DNA of 64,000 nt from Lithobates sylvaticus (GCA_028564925.1 CM053034.1:152747356-152811355); one strand, 5' to 3'; shown: positions 23,070-34,445, numbered from the stretch's first letter. Program-made: numbers and translations. Notes: a model not told the origin generated them from the letters alone.

Positions 23070-23733
23070 TAGAGTTGGGCAAACGGTTCGGCTGTTCGCC
23101 TCATCCTGGGAACACCAGAATTTGTAGGGTGTACGGCCCACTGAATGCCCTGCAATGCACTGGGCGCTGCTCAGTGCATTCTGCGCCCTGATTAGGCAAA
23201 GCTTTGCCCAATCAGGGCACAGTAAAAGCTAGTTGTTAAAGAGCGTGACTGGAAAGGCAGCATCCTTAACAAAAACCGATTGGTCGTTAGCTGTCAAAAG
23301 GGTTTCCCCGCTGACAGCTGAATAAAAAAATAAAAATAAATTTGTCGACAAAAACGCTCCCCCCCCTGAACCATACCAGTCCACATGTCCTCAAAATTTC
23401 TTACCTATATAAGAACTATCAAACAGCGGAGCCTGCAGTAGGCGGTCGGCCTTAATGGACGGCGGGAGCTTTTTTATTTGTCGGGTGCGGTGGGTAGCGT
23501 GATTGACAATGAATTTACATGGGGGGAGGGGGCATTTTTTTTTTTTTAATGAAGGAATTGTCTGTGTTTTTTTGAGTGGGTAGGGGTATGTACCCCATAC
23601 TCATTAACATAGGAGGGCCTCCTTGTTAAAGGGGGCTTCCAGATTCCAATAAGCCTCCTGCCTGCATACCCCCACAACCACAGCCCAGGGTTGTTGGGAA
23701 GAGACCCCCCCCCCCCCCCATGTTGAGGGCATG

Positions 23734-24416
23734 TTACATAGTTACATAGTAGGTGAAATTGAAAAAAGACCCAAGTCCATCAAGTCCAACCTATGTGTTT
23801 GAATATATGTCATTATTACATTGTATATCCCTGTATGTTGAAGACATTCAGGTGCATCCTGCCTGTAGCCAATTATGGCTCTCCTCGCTGCCGGCGCTGT
23901 GATTGGCCAAGCATGCGGGGTCACAGTGCATGCTTGGCCAATCATCAGCCAGCATTGCACTGCGACTGGCGCAATGCATTGCGGGCCGCTTGCATCACAC
24001 GAATGTGATGCGAGCGGCCCAAATAGTTCTGGGCTCGCCGAACGGGCGAACACCGGGCCCATCCCTAGTCACCAGCATGGTAATTGTACATTGAAATCAT
24101 ATCCCCTCTCAAGCATCTCTTCTGCAGAGAGAATAAATTCAGTGCTCGCAATCTTTCTTCATAACTAATATCTTCCAAACCCTTTCTTAGCTTTATTGAC
24201 CTTCTTTGTACTCGCTCCATTTCCAGTACATCCTTCCTGAGGACTGGTGCCCAGAACTGGACAGCATATTCCAGGTGAGGCCATACCAAAGTCTTGTAGA
24301 GTGGCAGATTTATCGCTTTATCTCTGGAATGAATCCCCTTTTTAATGCATGACAATATTCTGTTTGCTTTATTAGCAGCAGCTTGGCATTGCTGAGCCTA
24401 TCATCTACTAGTATGA
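23734..24416 (-). mobile_element. CR1-like LINE 3' end
   Basis: Minus-strand 24350-24065 encodes the C-terminal part of a CR1-type reverse-transcriptase ORF; LYKTLVWPHLEYAVQFWAP and ERLRALNLFSLQKRCLRGD are diagnostic. The 3' tail at 23734-23830 ends in CTATGTAA units, the counterpart of the octamer tail of CR1. It is 5'-truncated, and a hAT fragment (23858-24063) separates ORF from tail. Confidence 0.75.
23858..24063 (+). mobile_element. hAT right-end fragment inside CR1
   Basis: This stretch matches 13458-13700 closely: GCCTGTAGCCAATTATGG, GCATGCTTGGCCAATCAT and GGGCTCGCCGAACGGGCGAA, ending CGGGCCCATCCCTA. Only one end of the element is present, so it is either a deleted copy or a recombination product. 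Confidence 0.65.
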
Positions 24417-24690
24417 CCTGGTATGGTTCAGGGAGGGGGGGTGCTCGCTTGCCACATTTTTTTTCGCATTTTTGCTGCAGCATGTTCTATGCATACTACA
24501 GTGCCACTTTACAGGCAAATTAAGGGGAACCCCCCCCCCCCCCCAGACACTATATTTAAAGGCATTTTTATTGTTGTACTTTAAGCATCATTAAAATCAC
24601 AGCTCCCCATAACCCTTTAATGGCCAATTACTTGCGCATATAAGCCTTCAAAATGGGCACTTTGGATTTTTGAATTTCAGTCCTTAGATG

Positions 24691-25740
24691 TGGTGACTGT
24701 ATTTGTTTTTAATTTTTTTCAGGTTTTCCTTTTTATTCCCCCCCCCCCACCCCCGGCAATCCTATTAGTAAAACACATACTGATGAGCTCTTGGTTTGGT
24801 CCAAACATTGCTTATCTGAGCACACAACTTTTGCAATGTTTGGCAGAACCTGAATGTCATACTGTATATAGTAGTGGTCACGTGATCGAGAAGCCACTCG
24901 GCTTTCTGGTGGAACTTTAAGTGGGATTTAATGCCAGGAAATTTCTCGATCATGTGATCGCTACTATATATGTAATTTGGCTCCAATTCATGGTGTGAAG
25001 AGGTTAAGGAAGCAGCAGGTGCCAGCACCCTTAATGTCCTTACTAACCAGTGATGTCACCCGGTCTCATTCATTTACTGGCCAGGAATACCCAGTCAGGA
25101 AAACATAGGGGCAGGGATAATGGCTGAAATCATTGCCCAAATATATAACCACATGACAAGTATTTGGTCAATGACATCGCTGGGTATACCCTTTGTTTAC
25201 ATTCCAGATGGCAGCTTGGGGACCTGTCATTCCCACTGAGCAAGGAGTTTTTCCTTTGGCGAGTTGGCAGTAATCGTTCATCATGATTAATGAGGATCTG
25301 CATCACTAGACAATGTGATTAATTATGGTTTTGCAGAACATCGTGGGACTTTGTGTTTTTTTACATTTGTTTTTATTAAAGAACTTGTCAAAAATTACCT
25401 TAGTGCCCATTACCTTAAGGCAAATCTCTATGTGCAAGCATCCATCTTGCTAGAGGAGCAGGGCTTTGCTTCCTCACATCAGTGCTGGCCTCTGAATACT
25501 GGTGGGAGAATATTCAAGAAGCAGCAGGAAAGTGTCAAAAGCTCAGATCCACAGGCCACACGAAGCAGAAGCAAGGAGATCCTTGCACAGAAGGCACTGG
25601 AGTGGTTGGGCACAGGAAGTGCACTGTTGTGTGGAAACTAAAGCAAAATGAAGAGTTTTTTCCTCAGACACATGTAACATTCCAAGATGTTCACTATGAG
25701 GCAGCTGTCAGAAACCATGAATCAGACCGAGACAGAAGTA
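24691..25740. other. Intergenic DNA with a CACGTGATCGAG inverted repeat
   Basis: TATAGTAGTGGTCACGTGATCGAGAA at about 24868-24893 pairs with its near-complement at 24942-24969, a hairpin of MITE type. A second family word, GAATATTCAAGAAGCAGCAGG at about 25507-25527, recurs at 61091-61111. No gene recognised. Confidence 0.45.
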
Positions 25741-25759
25741 AAATTTGTTAAATCACTCT

Positions 25760-26535
25760 TGTAATAATAATAAAAGTAAATAGAACAAACGTAGTCTAAA
25801 CATAGCCAAAGTTCAGTAACCGGAACGGATAGTCAGACAAGCCAGAAAGTCAGGAAGCCAGGAGACAGCGTAGTGGAACAGCAAGCATGATCTGGAACCA
25901 GAAGGAATGTCAGCCAAGCAAGTCTTTAACAGGAACGCAGGAGATAGTCTCTGTGATGTTGTCCAAGGAGAAGGCAGAGATCATCTGGGCTGGACAGCTT
26001 AAGTAGGCAGGACTGACAAGCAGGATATCATCAACAGGTGAGTCATTGTGGAGAGATAGGAGCTGGCAATTAGCTCACAGCTGAGCGGCCAGCTCAGAGA
26101 AGAGAGGGCTGAGCCCAGCCCTGACAGTACCCCCTCCTCAATGGGTAACCACCAGGCATGAGGGGAAAACATGAGTGGAAATCACGGAAGAGGACAGGGG
26201 CATGTACGTCCGAGGATTAGATCCAAGAGCGTACCCTTTCCAATGAACCAGGTACTGTATCCGCCCACGGTACAGTTCAATGGACTGTACCTCATACTCC
26301 TCATGGTTCGCAACCTGTACAAGGTGAAGACGAGGCACTGAGGTGGTAAAGCTGTTGCAGACCAAAGGTTTTAATAAGGAGACATGAAATACGCATATTA
26401 GAAGGAAGGTCTATTGCGTAAGCCACTGGGTTAATCCTGCAAAAAATGCAGAAAGGCCCAATAAACCGAGGTGCGAACTTCAGAGAGGGAAAACGAAGTC
26501 GGAGGTTGTGAGAGTGGCAAGAAGAAAGCCATTGT
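25760..26535 (-). mobile_element. Ty3/gypsy (chromovirus) fossil, 3' end
   Basis: Minus-strand sequence at about 26535-26150 resembles the end of a Ty3/gypsy pol, with the post-integrase stretch ([10 protein letters not shown]) followed by a chromodomain (GRIQYLVHWKGY). A purine-rich tract near 26122-26135 and a probable LTR body running down to about 25760 follow. The element is a broken, old fragment lacking most of its genes. It is cut at 26535 by a Tc1 remnant. Confidence 0.7.
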
Positions 26536-27384
26536 TGAAAGAAAGCCATAAAAAGTCCCCTTTTGCAGTTTGTGAGAAGCCATGTGGGAGACACAGGAAA
26601 CATGTGGAAGAAGGTGCTCTGGTCAGATGAGACCAAAATGTTACTTTTTGGCCTAAAAGCAAAACGCTATGTGTGGCCAAAAACTAACACTGCACATCAC
26701 CCTGAACACACCATCCCCGCCGTCAAACATGGTGTTGGCAGCATTATGTTGTGGGGATGCTGTTCTTCAGCAGGGACAGGAAAGCTGGTCACAGTTGATG
26801 GGAAGATGGATAGAGGGAATACAAGGCAATCTTACAAAAAAAAACTGTTAAAGTCTGCAAAAGACTGCAGCCTGGGGCGAAGGCTCACCTTCCAGGAGGA
26901 TAACGACCCTAAACAGATGACCAGAGCTACAATGGAATGGCTTAGATCAAAGCATATTCATTTGTTAGAGTGGCCCAGTCAAAGTCTAAATCCAATTGAG
27001 AACCTGTGGCAAGACTTGAAAATGGCGGTTTACAGACGCTCTCCATCCAATCTGACAGAGCCTGAGCTATTTTGCAAATAAGAACTGGCAAACATTCCAC
27101 TCTGTGGTAGAGAGCAGGTAGAGACATTCCCAAAAAGACTTGCAGCTGTAATTGCAGTGAAAGTATTGGCTCAGGGGGGCTGAATACAAATGCACGTCAC
27201 ACTTTTCTCATATTTATTTGTAATAAAATTTGAAAACCATTTATCATTTTCCTTCCACTTCACAATTATGTGCCACTTTGGTCTATCACATAAAATTCCA
27301 ATAAAATACATTTACATTTTTGGTTGTTACATGACAAAATGTGGACAATTTCAAGAGGTATGAAAACTTTTTCAAGGCACTGTG
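26536..27384 (+). mobile_element. Tc1-like transposon, 3' two-thirds
   Basis: The right end carries the inverted repeat CACAGTGCCTTGAAAAAG (complement, ending at 27384) followed by TA at 27385-27386, the Tc1/mariner target. A transposase catalytic region fills 26563-27081. The left end and DNA-binding domain are missing where the sequence meets the gypsy fossil. Confidence 0.8.
26563..27081 (+). pseudogene. Tc1-like transposase catalytic domain
   Basis: The 172-residue frame contains the DDE landmarks of Tc1: LWSDETKM (first Asp at residue 22), QEDNDPKQ (second Asp) and NPIENLW (Glu). Between the second Asp and the Glu there are 32 residues rather than the canonical 34, because two residues are missing after EWPSQS (usually SPDLNP). 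A conserved His after DPK is Gln. The N-terminal helix-turn-helix domains are absent. It is a relic without expected activity. Confidence 0.85.
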
Positions 27385-27386
27385 TA

Positions 27387-27700
27387 GACTTAAGTGAACC
27401 CTAAGGTTACAGTCACATGGCTGTAACATGGTAGTTAATTTTTTCTGATTATTTGGCAAGAAATGAAAGTTCCTGCGTAAATGATCAGTAAATAGATCAT
27501 TTTTATTTTATTTTTTCTGTTCAAGCATTTTATTAAAGATTGTCAGAAAACAATGAATAAAATGTGTGAAGAGAAAAGTTTTACATTCTTTGAGATAATC
27601 ATATTACAGGAAAGTTAGATAGAAAGATAATTTTTAATTAATTCATTTTTTTAATGCGTATTAATTGTCATGTATTTTTCTCAGGGGTGTACATGTATAC
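27387..27700. other. Intergenic DNA, nothing recognised
   Basis: AT-rich sequence without recognised features. Confidence 0.4.
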
Positions 27701-28009
27701 GTCAGTGGCGGTGCGTCCATAAAGGGCGCAGGAGCGCCGCCCCCTCTCTCCTGTCACCTCTCTCTCACCATAGATAGATTCATGCATTGCATGAATCTAT
27801 CCATGGGTGCCGCTGCCGCCCCCTATTCAGGTGTCCGGCCCCTTGTCGGGCACCAGGCACCTGAATTACAGCGGCAGGTTTTTTGGAAGCGCCTGATTAG
27901 AGCCGTGGGCTCTAATATGCGCCCTGATTAGAGCCGTAGGCTCTAATAGGCTTCCAAAATGGAACAGCGGGCACAATGCTGGGCGTTCGCTGTTTACTTG
28001 TGTTGTGTT

Positions 28010-28429
28010 TAGCCGGTAGGATTTTCCGATGGATTCTGTCCTATCGGACAATGTTGTCGGAAAATCAGACCGTGTGTAGGCACCATCGGACAGTTTCCAT
28101 CAGATTGTCTGACGGACAAAGTCCTATCTCCTGCTGGATAGATTTTTTGACAACAAAGTCCGATCACACCAAATCCGATCGTGTGTAGCGAATTCCGACC
28201 GGACAAAGTGCTACGCATGCTCAGATCACATTACAAGACCAAAGCTATTGGCTACTAGCCTCTACGTAGTCCCGTCGTGGGCAACAAACGTCACCACGTT
28301 CAGAATGATCGGATTTTCCGACAACTTTGTCCGACCGTGTGTACGCAAAACCAACATCAGACAAAGTATGACGGACATGGTCTGACGGACCTGGTCCTCG
28401 GATAATCTGCGCGTGTGTATGGGGCTTTA
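28010..28429. mobile_element. CCCCATACACACG MITE between 10-bp direct repeats
   Basis: The 420-bp insert contains GATCGTGTGTAG, CCGACCGGACAAAGTGCTACGCATGCTCAG-type stretches and ends GTGTGTATGGGGCTTTA. It is thus related to the Harbinger-type MITE at 53507. The flanks are GTGTTGTGTT at 28000-28009 and 28430-28439, longer than the 3-bp duplication of the relatives. Confidence 0.65.
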
Positions 28430-28639
28430 GTGTTGTGTTAGGAAAGCAAATAAATCGCATTTCTAACACTGACCTGCCTCTCAGCCAATCAGGTTCTCGG
28501 GTCTGGTTACCTGTCACCTGATTGGCTGAAACAACAGGTGCTGTGATTGAACGCCTGATAGAGAGGGCCGGAGACATCGAGGAGTGTGGACATGGAGGAC
28601 GCCACCGTGACCTGCTGCGAGACAGGTAAGTCCCGACTC

Positions 28640-29158
28640 CCGGACGATGCACACTGGCAGCATTTGATGGGGCACAGTAGCGGCAATTGATGGGCACACT
28701 GGCAGCAATTGCTGGGGCATAGTAGCGGCAATTTATGGGGCACAGTAGCGGCAATTGATGGGCACACTGGCAGCAATTGATGGGCACACTGGCAGCAATT
28801 GATGGGCATACTGACAGCAATTGATGGGGCACAGTAGCGGCAATTGATGGGCACAGTGGCAGGAATTTTTGGGCACACTGGCAGCAATTGATGGCTACAG
28901 TAGCTGCATTTTATGGCACAGTTGTTTATGTTTTATGGCACAATTGTTTATGACACAATTTATAGGTACAGTGGCGGCCTTGGATGGCACAGTGGCTGAT
29001 TTTGATGGCACTGTGGCTGCGTTTGATGGCACAGTGGCTGCGCTTGATGGGCACAGTGGCTGCACTTGATGGGCACAGTGGCTGTGTTTGATGGACACAG
29101 TGGCTGCGCTTGATGGGCACAGTGGCTGAGTTTGATGGGCACAGTGGCTGCAAATGAT
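28640..29158. repeat. 22-23 bp GGGCACA...GGCAGCAATTGAT minisatellite
   Basis: About twenty imperfect units, first GGCACACTGGCAGCAATTGA or GGCACAGTAGCGGCAATTGA, later CACAGTGGCTGCGTTTGATGG, fill this stretch. All overlapping frames are periodic translations. Confidence 0.85.
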
Positions 29159-29190
29159 GTTTGTTTGCGCCACCCCCAAAAATTTTGTAC

Positions 29191-30720
29191 GTATGTCCTC
29201 AGATGCAGATTTTTGGTTACGTATCTGAACGCAGTGCATGTTTATACATCTGTGTGAATGTTTCCGTTGAAAACAATGCAGCTGCGTTCAGATACATAAA
29301 TTAATCATTTTTTTAATGGCTGTGTAAATGAGGCCTAACTTATAGATGAACAATTTTGTTTTATCAACAGTAGGTTCAGTTTTTAGGAGTCGCTTGTGTT
29401 TTACATAAGGTCAGTTAAGCGTTAATCTTTGTGCCCTGCAGGATCGAGAGCGAGAAAGGAGAAATAGTCGGTAATCCTGAGCAAATATCAGAGATGCGGG
29501 AGCTCTGGACACACAAATGTCAGGGTGATATTCCCGCTCTCATCTCCTCTCTACTGCTTATTATCCCTCGCTACGCTATCCGGAGGTATCTCTCCCTGTA
29601 TCACACTTTATCCTCTGTTGTCAGTGTTTCATGCTTTACCGCCACTTCAGTCTAATGCCACCCAGGATGTAATCTATGCCTGATTCCCTAGACTGCCTTC
29701 ACATACTTTGGTTTGTCCATCTGAACCTCTATTTATGAAACTCAGAAAAGGAATATACAAACCCAATGTTTCATTCCAATACATCCTGAAAGGGGCTGTT
29801 CATGCCAAAGTTTGCAAATGGCAGTTTTCTAATGGTTAGCATTGTGTGTGTTTTAGGTATTGGAACACATTTCTCACTATTTACACAGCTTTCCATACCA
29901 ATCAGTCACTAAGCTCACATCCTGCAAGGTTTGCTGCAAGTAAAAATACAATGTAACAGATTCACAGGAAGACTCACAATTTAGAAAGCTACAGTAAGAT
30001 TATATTAAAATTTTATTAAAATCTCATTTGCGTAAGCATTTTCAGCAGCTGATTTAATCACTTTATCTTTTATTCCTTGATTATCTTTCAATTTCAGCTG
30101 GTGCCATGACATCTGCCCCAGGTTTCTTGTTAGAGTGGCTCCTTTCTTTTACAGTGTCCTATGGAGCCACCCTTGCATGCAGGGACTAGAGTTGTGTCTC
30201 CCTACACTTTGTGCATCAATTGAAACACACAACCCAGTAGCCTAGCATGGCAAGGCACTACCTGCTCCTCCTTCCTCCTCTCCCACCCTTCTGCAGGCTA
30301 ATATATTGGCTTAGAGAACGCACTGTCCACTTTTCACTTTTTCCCCGTAAAGACTGGAAATTCAGGGAAGCAGTACCAAGAGAGCAGGAGACAAAAGCAT
30401 TGAATGTTGTAAACTGCAAGCGCTGGTGTACGCTAGTGTAGTGCTAGTGCAAGCACTAGCAACGCACCAACACCTTTGCAGCCATTGTGCAATCTGCTGG
30501 GGGTTTGGTGTGCTCCTGTACCTTTTTGAAGGGGGGGGGGGGGGCTCCCCTTCAGTCCACCTGCCCTCATCTACCCATTAGAATGTATGTGCCTCCACTG
30601 TGGGGACACTCATAGTTTAGTGTTAGGACCACAGATATCAGGGTGCCTTGACGAGGCTCTGTGGCTTACGCATGCGTTTGCAAATGCGTGCGGACAAAAC
30701 CCCTGTTTTTAATGTATATT
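29191..30720. other. Intergenic DNA, no gene recognised
   Basis: 29191-29335 looks like a MITE remnant (GTATCTGAACGCAGTG paired with CTGCGTTCAGATAC, ending AAATGAGGCC|TAA). A 74-codon frame at 29431-29655 follows a CCCTGCAG that could mimic a splice acceptor, but its product is unknown. A 14-base G run lies at 30531-30544. Nothing else was identified. Confidence 0.4.
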
Positions 30721-30724
30721 GTTA

Positions 30725-30993
30725 GGCACCTTTCACACTTGTGCGACTTCAGAGTCACGCGATTTTACCGCGATTCGCAACAGCAATTTTTGTTGCGGTT
30801 TTCCCCCGATTTCGCCGCAATTTCAAGGAATGCCTGTGTAAGTGGCAAAGTAGTGCAGGGACTACTTTGAAGTCAGAACGACTTAAAGTCATACTAATAT
30901 GAATGGCTGTCGTTGGAAATCATGGGGAACGACTTGTCATGCTACTTTGCAGTCCCAAATCGTGGGACAAGTCGTATAAGTGTGAAAGGGGCC
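30725..30993. mobile_element. Harbinger-type MITE, TSD TTA
   Basis: The ends are GGCACCTTTCACACTTGTGC and the complement of GGCCCCTTTCACACTTATAC, flanked by TTA at 30722-30724 and 30994-30996. Interior words GACTT and CGCGATT recur. A cousin lies at 56333-56617. Non-coding, 269 bp. Confidence 0.75.
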
Positions 30994-31131
30994 TTAGACA
31001 GGTTAATTTGGTTGTCTCTGAGCTGGTGGTACGTAGGCTTGGTTTTTCCTGGGCATTCCCCGGGCTTTGTTGTTATAAGAATTGTAACAACTAGTTTACC
31101 GGGGAACATGTATTTTACTGTGTTCAATGTG

Positions 31132-31247
31132 TTAAAGCAGAGTTCCGGGCAAAAAGGGAACTCGTGTCCTTATATTAAAAGTCAGCAGCTACAGTATTTG
31201 TAGCTGCTGACGTTTCATTTTTTCCCCTGGCTGGAACTCCAGTTTAA
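31132..31247. mobile_element. 116-bp T2/Kolobok-like MITE
   Basis: Bounded by TTAA on both sides, with TTAAAGCAGAGTTCCGG at the left and the complement TTAAACTGGAGTTCCAG at the right. The centre is a perfect hairpin, GTCAGCAGCTAC...GTAGCTGCTGAC. Confidence 0.7.
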
Positions 31248-31599
31248 GCTAAAAAATGCTGAGGGTTTATTACTACTTTAAAACGCTTTACAACTGCCCC
31301 ATAGCAGATTTAGAAATAACAAACAACCCCCTTGGTTGGGTGGGACTTTAAAAGTGACCAAGAACAAACAGTTTATCAAAAAGATCAAATGTATTAGAAA
31401 TTACATATATTGGATCTCAAGTTGACTCAAGACGAATAGCGACAAACAGCACATGAATAATCATGCATAATAAAGTATTGCATAATATGTGCAGGCACAA
31501 ATAGTCTGATTGGATGAACCCAATGTTTCTGGCTAGATGCCCTTCTTCAGGGATTAGTTTTTACATGCAGAGCCCGCTGTCTATTGAAAAAATATACAT
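31248..31599 (-). repeat. CCTGAAGAAGGGC-type retroelement tail, partial
   Basis: Read on the minus strand, 31510-31560 contains AATCCCTGAAGAAGGGCATC followed by TAGCCAGAAACATTGGG. This arrangement resembles the tail of the Penelope-like remnant at 48165-48660. No coding part remains, so the assignment is tentative. Confidence 0.35.
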
Positions 31600-32547
31600 A
31601 TATACATATCAATTAGCAGATTTGCTGCTACAGGGGTGCGGCTCTGTGCAGAATCACGTATATATACATGATTCTGCACTTGCGCCACCAACGGCTCGCT
31701 CCCACTGTGTAAAATCATCCGATGTCTGCCAGGAATCGCTGATCGTTCAGTACTCTGACCGAGTGACAGTCTGCCTATGTAAACAACGCAGGCTGTCATT
31801 GATTAAAGAAGACATGGATCCTGTGTTCCTGTGAAGCAGAAACACTGATCCATGTCTTCAAGTAGTAAAAGCGCCTCTCCCACAATTAGTAAGCTCTCCC
31901 TAGGCACGCATTTAATCCTTTGAGCTCCCCTGATGTTAACCCCTTCCCTGCCAGTATCATTAGTACAGTAACAGTGCATATTTTTAGCACTGATCAGTGC
32001 AATAATGTCACTGGTCCCCAAAAAAGTGTCAAGTGTTAGGTGTCCGATTTGTCCACTGCAATATCACAGTCCCGATATATGTCGCTGATAGCCGCCATTA
32101 GTAAAAAAAAAAAAAAAGTAAAACGATAAATAAAGATATTCTTATAGTTTGTAGACACGATAACTTTTGCGCAAACCAGTCAATATTTAATTATTGTGAT
32201 TTATTTTTTACCAAAAACATGTAGCAGAATACATATTGGCCTAAATTGATAAGGTAATTGGATTTTTTTTTCTTTTATTGGATATGTTTTAGAGCAGAAA
32301 GTAATAAATATTGTTTTTTTTTCAAAATTGTCGGTGGTTCTTTGTTTCTAGCAAAAAAATAAAAACCACAGAGGTGATCAAATACCACTAAAATAAAGCT
32401 CTATTTGAGGGAAAAAAAGGAAATAAAGTTTATTTTGAGTTTAGTGTCGCACAATCGCGTAATTGTCAGTTAAAGCAACGCAGTGCCGTATCGCAAAAAA
32501 TGGCCTGGTCAGGAAGGGGGTAAATCTTCCGCCGCTGAAGTGGTTAA
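31600..32547 (-). mobile_element. CCACTT/TTAA element, reverse orientation
   Basis: The right border is GAAGTGG-TTAA (TTAA 32544-32547). Reading the minus strand gives the family order: CCACTTCAGCGGCGG, the TATTTGATCACC segment, a poly-T, ACTAATGGCGGC and GGCAGGGAAGGGGTTAAC. A hairpin at 31804-31861 (AAGACATGGATC...GATCCATGTCTT) lies in the far part. The left TTAA end was not located with confidence. Confidence 0.7.
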
Positions 32548-33377
32548 TGCAGCTTGATCATAATGTGTTTGCCATAGGTGTGCGCAGCCTATTGCATAAG
32601 GGTGTGCATGCAGGATGGAACATTTTTCTCAAAAAAAATTAATTCTAACTGTTAATGGTTCATTTAAAAAAAACTATATTTATTTCAAATTGAATTTTAA
32701 AAGCAAACAAAAATTTTAAGTACTTTTGAATGACATTCATTGAGTCTCTGATTGCATGTTCTGACGAGATTTTTTTGTAGGAACCTTTGTACAAAAATCT
32801 ACCAGTGTATGACCAGTTTTATTTACTTTGCAGGCAGCTAGATATCTGCCAGCAAGTAATTACAGTATTTACATATTTTGAAAAAACAGTAAAAAACCCA
32901 TAAGGGCTCATTAACATCAGAATGCAGTAGGGGAAACCCACATTACGCACGTGTTTGCCACACTGCGTTCAAAATTCACTGGGTGTGCGACCTGCTGCTG
33001 GTGTCAAGATTTTTCAAACGACACCCCAAACACAGATTGCAAGCGCAGTGTGCTTGCCTGCACCAGGTCTCATGATACTGCTGTACCATGCTATTTTCAG
33101 GGGTTCTATTTTTAAATTTTCCTTGTTTTTGTGCGATCCAGTACAATTTCAGGGTATTCAAATGAATAAGCTGAAAATAGCACTGCAGTTGTATCACACA
33201 TGACCCTGTTCCTGTGTGATTCAGCTGTGAACCAGCCATAAAAATTGCTCTTATTTACCTCTGTAGCTATAGGCATTGTGGAAAAATTATTTTTTCATCA
33301 GCCTTCCATGTAAACAAACAGCAGTTGTTTCTAAGCTGTTAATGTGACTTTAAACTATAAATCTGATTATACAATCC
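32548..33377. other. Intergenic DNA with one possible MITE
   Basis: 32899-33240 begins GGGCTCATTAACATC and ends TGTGAACCAGCCATAAAA, resembling a Harbinger-like MITE of the GTGTGAA type without clear termini. The remainder shows nothing I can name. Confidence 0.35.
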
Positions 33378-34298
33378 CAGTGATGTAAGTAACTGAGTTA
33401 AAATAAACAGAGTTACCTAACGCAGTTACTTTAGAGGGTAACGAGTAATCTAACTGATTACTTTTCCCCTCATGGTAACTCAGTTCCCATTACTTTGGCT
33501 TAGTTACCCCAATTACATCTACCGCCACTAGATGGCAGTAGTGTAATTCCGGTGTCCTGCCGAAAAAGTTCCCCCGCCGGATAAGGACCCCCTGTACTGC
33601 GCAGGCGCAGCGCTTGCGCAGTACGAAGGACTACGGAGCTTCCGAAAATTGCCGAACCTAAACAGCTCTGAGTTAACTCTACACCACGCAGGCGCAGTTA
33701 ACATGTAATTGTACGAGGCAATGCCGCACGCTCCTGATGCTCGTGCTACTCTGCAAGGGGCATCTATCGTGTAAGTAAGGGGCGGGGTCTAGTATTACTG
33801 TAACCAAGGGGCGCATTTATTATTATTGTTATATATCGAGCTCTGCCCATTAATTTACCATTCGCCCTCTCCTGTAGAAATCCGCCCCTTACACGATATA
33901 ATAATAATAGACCCGCCCCTTACACCATATAATAATAATAGACCCGCCCCTTACACCATATAATAATAATAGACCCGCCCCTTACACCATATAATAATAA
34001 TAGACCAGCCCCTTGCTTACACGCTATAACAGATCTGCCCCTTGGTTAGGGTAATAATAGAGCAGCCCCTTGGTTACACGATATATAACAATAATAATAA
34101 ATGCGCCCCTTGCTTACAGTAATACTAGACCCGCCCCTTAGTTACACGTATAGAATATTTAAAAAAAAAGTCAGTTACTTTGCTGTGTAACTAATTACTT
34201 TTCCAATGTAGTAACTGAGTTACTAACGCAATTACTTTTTGGGAGAAGTAATTTGTAACTTAACTAATTACTTTTTTTAAGTAAGATGACCAACACTG
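33378..34298. mobile_element. hAT-type element, TSD TACAATCC
   Basis: Exact 8-bp duplications TACAATCC lie at 33370-33377 and 34299-34306. The ends read CAGTGATGTAAGTAACTG and the complement CAGTGTTGGTCATCTTAC. CAGTG-type TIRs plus 8-bp duplications indicate hAT. Subterminal sequence is packed with AGTAACT/AGTTACT words that pair between the two sides. The 921-bp interior has a 31-bp tandem array and no transposase. Confidence 0.85.
33875..34140. repeat. 31-bp tandem array CCCGCCCCTTACAC
   Basis: Four near-identical 31-bp units, ATATAATAATAATAGACCCG plus CCCCTTACACC, run from about 33890 to 34010. Degenerate half-units continue to about 34140 and appear inverted near 33778-33830. The alternating GC box and AATAAT blocks are distinctive. 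Confidence 0.8.
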
Positions 34299-34445
34299 TA
34301 CAATCCTCTTTAGATCTACAATTAATTATATAACACAAAGGCACGAAGAATTTGTTACAAATGCAATAAATTGTTTAGGTTTGTCCCCATGTGCAGCCTA
34401 CCTGACAAAGAGTGTAACGCACATATGAGCAAGGCCTTAATTTCG

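Larger units (their letters stand above)
23070..24690 (-). mobile_element. hAT-type family copy interrupted by CR1
   Basis: It starts TAGAGTTGGGCAAACGGTTC. It then carries family words such as AAAGGGGGCTTCCAGATTCC and ACCCCCACAACCAC, and resumes after the CR1 block at CTGGTATGGTTCAGG. The right part (ATAAGCCTTCAAAATGGGCAC, about 24642) is the complement of the left part of 10762-13703. GTTGAGGGCATGT at 23721-23733 and CCTGGTATGG at 24418 are contiguous in the intact relative, which proves the interruption. Confidence 0.6.
27701..29190 (+). mobile_element. CAGTGGCG-started repeat with minisatellite
   Basis: It starts CAGTGGCGGTGCGTCCATAA and continues with AGCGCCGCCCCCTCTC and two copies of GATTAGAGCCGT(A/G)GGCTCTAAT. 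After a nested MITE it carries a long minisatellite and ends at GCGCCACCCCC (29169). The CAGTGGCG start with a GCGCCAC-type end suggests a hAT-like MITE, but the right terminus is not intact and no target duplication was seen. Confidence 0.5.

Noticed and set aside
28245-28887. 195-codon Cys/Pro-rich frame on the minus strand
   Set aside because: It runs through a minisatellite and a MITE; no homology or promoter.
29431-29655. Possible exon after a CCCTGCAG acceptor-like site
   Set aside because: No homology and no clear donor; the local sequence has repeat-like hairpins.
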